From assembly GCF_030009775.1 (NCBI RefSeq), contig NZ_JASCTH010000016.1, positions 124,001 to 188,000 on the forward strand: 64,000 nucleotides of DNA, in the 5' to 3' direction. Each line of letters opens with the position of its first letter. Position 1 is the stretch's first letter. The DNA comes from Actinoplanes sandaracinus. Its GTDB lineage: Bacteria; Actinomycetota; Actinomycetes; Mycobacteriales; Micromonosporaceae. The notes under the pieces are model-generated. The model was not told where the DNA came from and did no database searches. It worked only from the letters and a program-made list of their open reading frames with translations. A program made the position numbers and the translations under genes. Below are positions 63,198-64,000 of this stretch, piece after piece.

Positions 63198-64000
63198 TCA
63201 CCAACCCGCCACCCACCCGAGTAGTTCGGTGCGGGCCGCGGTCAGCGTGGCGGGCGGAACCGACGCCACGTCGGCGGCGTTGACCACCAGCGCGACGTGC
63301 ACGGCGCCCGGCGCGGAGCCGGCCGCGTCGAGCAGCAGCCGCCGGGCGGTGGTGGCGCCCTGCTCGGTGGCGACCGCGATCGGCCCGCTCGCCGGGAGCC
63401 CGGCGCGGACGCCGAGGTCGGAGACCACGACCGTCCGGGCGGACGGGAACGATCCGGGAAGGTGCAGTTCGGTCGGCGCGCCGAGCGGGGTGGACGGCTC
63501 CCGCCAGACCAGGACGCCGTACTGGCGCCGCGCGACGAGGCCGGCGATGGCCGGCAGCCGGGACGGAACGGTCAGCCACGCCTGCTGGCGGCCGGCTCCG
63601 GCGTAACCGTCGCGGGCCAGGTCCTCGTAGGCGAAGGCGACGGTGCTCCCGGCCACCGCGCTCGGGTAGAGGCGGTCGAGGACGCGCCGATCCAGCCGCA
63701 GCGCCCCGTTCGCGATCACCGAGTGGTCCTCGCCGTTCCAGGCGTCCCCGGTCGTCTGGATCTTGTCCGGGTTGCCGTTCATCGGCTCGTGGTGCCGGCC
63801 GCTGTAGACGTCCCACTGCCACTGGGTGGACGACAGCACCGGCCCGGACCCGGCCGCGCCGTTCCAGAAGGCGCTGCCGGCCAGCCGTGAGTCGAGGCCC
63901 TGGTACATGGCACGGACCATCCACGGCGTCCGGGAGCCGCTCATCGCGTTGCCGAACTCGGAGACGAAAGCGCTGGTGCCCAGCGCGGCAGCGCGGTCCC
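63198..64000 (-). CDS. GH5-type glycoside hydrolase, C-terminal part (5' end outside window)
   Basis: The frame is open from the window edge through at least 267 codons. It contains SAFVSEFGNAMSG; the Glu in SEFG matches the nucleophile of GH5 clan enzymes. STQWQWDVYSGRHHEP follows, resembling the C-terminal barrel and beta-domain of endoglycoceramidase-like cellulases. The N-terminal signal and acid/base Glu lie outside. Its position next to the CslA-GlxA type operon suggests a role in trimming or releasing the glycan, as a GH6 endoglucanase does in Streptomyces. The ATG at 63944 is internal, not the real start. Confidence 0.72.
   Translation of the reverse strand, partial: DRAAALGTSAFVSEFGNAMSGSRTPWMVRAMYQGLDSRLAGSAFWNGAAGSGPVLSSTQWQWDVYSGRHHEPMNGNPDKIQTTGDAWNGEDHSVIANGALRLDRRVLDRLYPSAVAGSTVAFAYEDLARDGYAGAGRQQAWLTVPSRLPAIAGLVARRQYGVLVWREPSTPLGAPTELHLPGSFPSARTVVVSDLGVRAGLPASGPIAVATEQGATTARRLLLDAAGSAPGAVHVALVVNAADVASVPPATLTAARTELLGWVAGW

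Overview
The window is very GC-rich, densely packed and uses many GTG starts. It carries SigE-type ECF sigma factors, DUF3159, DUF4232 and excalibur proteins, several TetR regulators and a copper-radical-oxidase exopolysaccharide locus. Together these point to an actinomycete, most plausibly Micromonosporaceae such as Actinoplanes. This is inference from gene content; no rRNA or tRNA gene is present to anchor it.

Layout. 1-6.2 kb holds the end of a dTDP-rhamnose reductase, a TSUP exporter, a flavin reductase, a sulfotransferase-like protein convergent with a class IV PLP aminotransferase, and a divergent deoC/GntR pair with clear operators. 6.2-19.9 kb is a single minus-strand gene for a 4,565-residue hybrid synthase: FAAL-ACP-KS-AT-KR-ACP-C-A-PCP-C, ending in a domain that resembles cyanobacterial fatty acyl-ACP reductase (AAR). 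It is full of tandem repeats, some inside catalytic domains. A fatty acid would be activated, extended once by malonyl-CoA, reduced to a beta-hydroxy acyl chain, joined to one amino acid and possibly released reductively. This is the strongest candidate for an undescribed system. 19.9-25.6 kb on the plus strand holds a hybrid histidine kinase, an ABC-2 exporter and a two-component system; a repeat-containing small ORF is joined by ATGA overlaps between kinase and regulator.

25.6-39.4 kb is mixed: a repeat-bearing gap, a molybdopterin oxidoreductase, two broken ECF sigma genes (one beside an antisense gene), a DUF3159 membrane protein with an iron-box-like site, an MBL hydrolase, a lipoprotein, an MFS transporter, a secreted phosphatase, a YbhN-type membrane protein, a TetR regulator and a LamG protein. 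39.4-48.6 kb is lipid metabolism and signalling: a NarL-type two-component pair with an unusually long kinase, an acyl-CoA ligase, an SRPBCC-thiolase-crotonase fusion, and a divergent TetR/acyl-CoA dehydrogenase pair. 48.6-53.3 kb holds two TetR genes with near-perfect palindromic operators, an FAD amine oxidase, DUF4265 and GNAT proteins.

53.4-64 kb is a surface-polysaccharide locus. Five minus-strand genes chained by 4-nt ATGA overlaps encode a processive GT2 (CslA-like), a GT39-like transferase, a GT2-GtrA protein, a GlxA-type copper radical oxidase with all its ligands, and an excalibur protein. A Tat-exported beta-carbonic anhydrase diverges from it. A STAS protein, a GNAT-like protein and the end of a GH5-type hydrolase follow.
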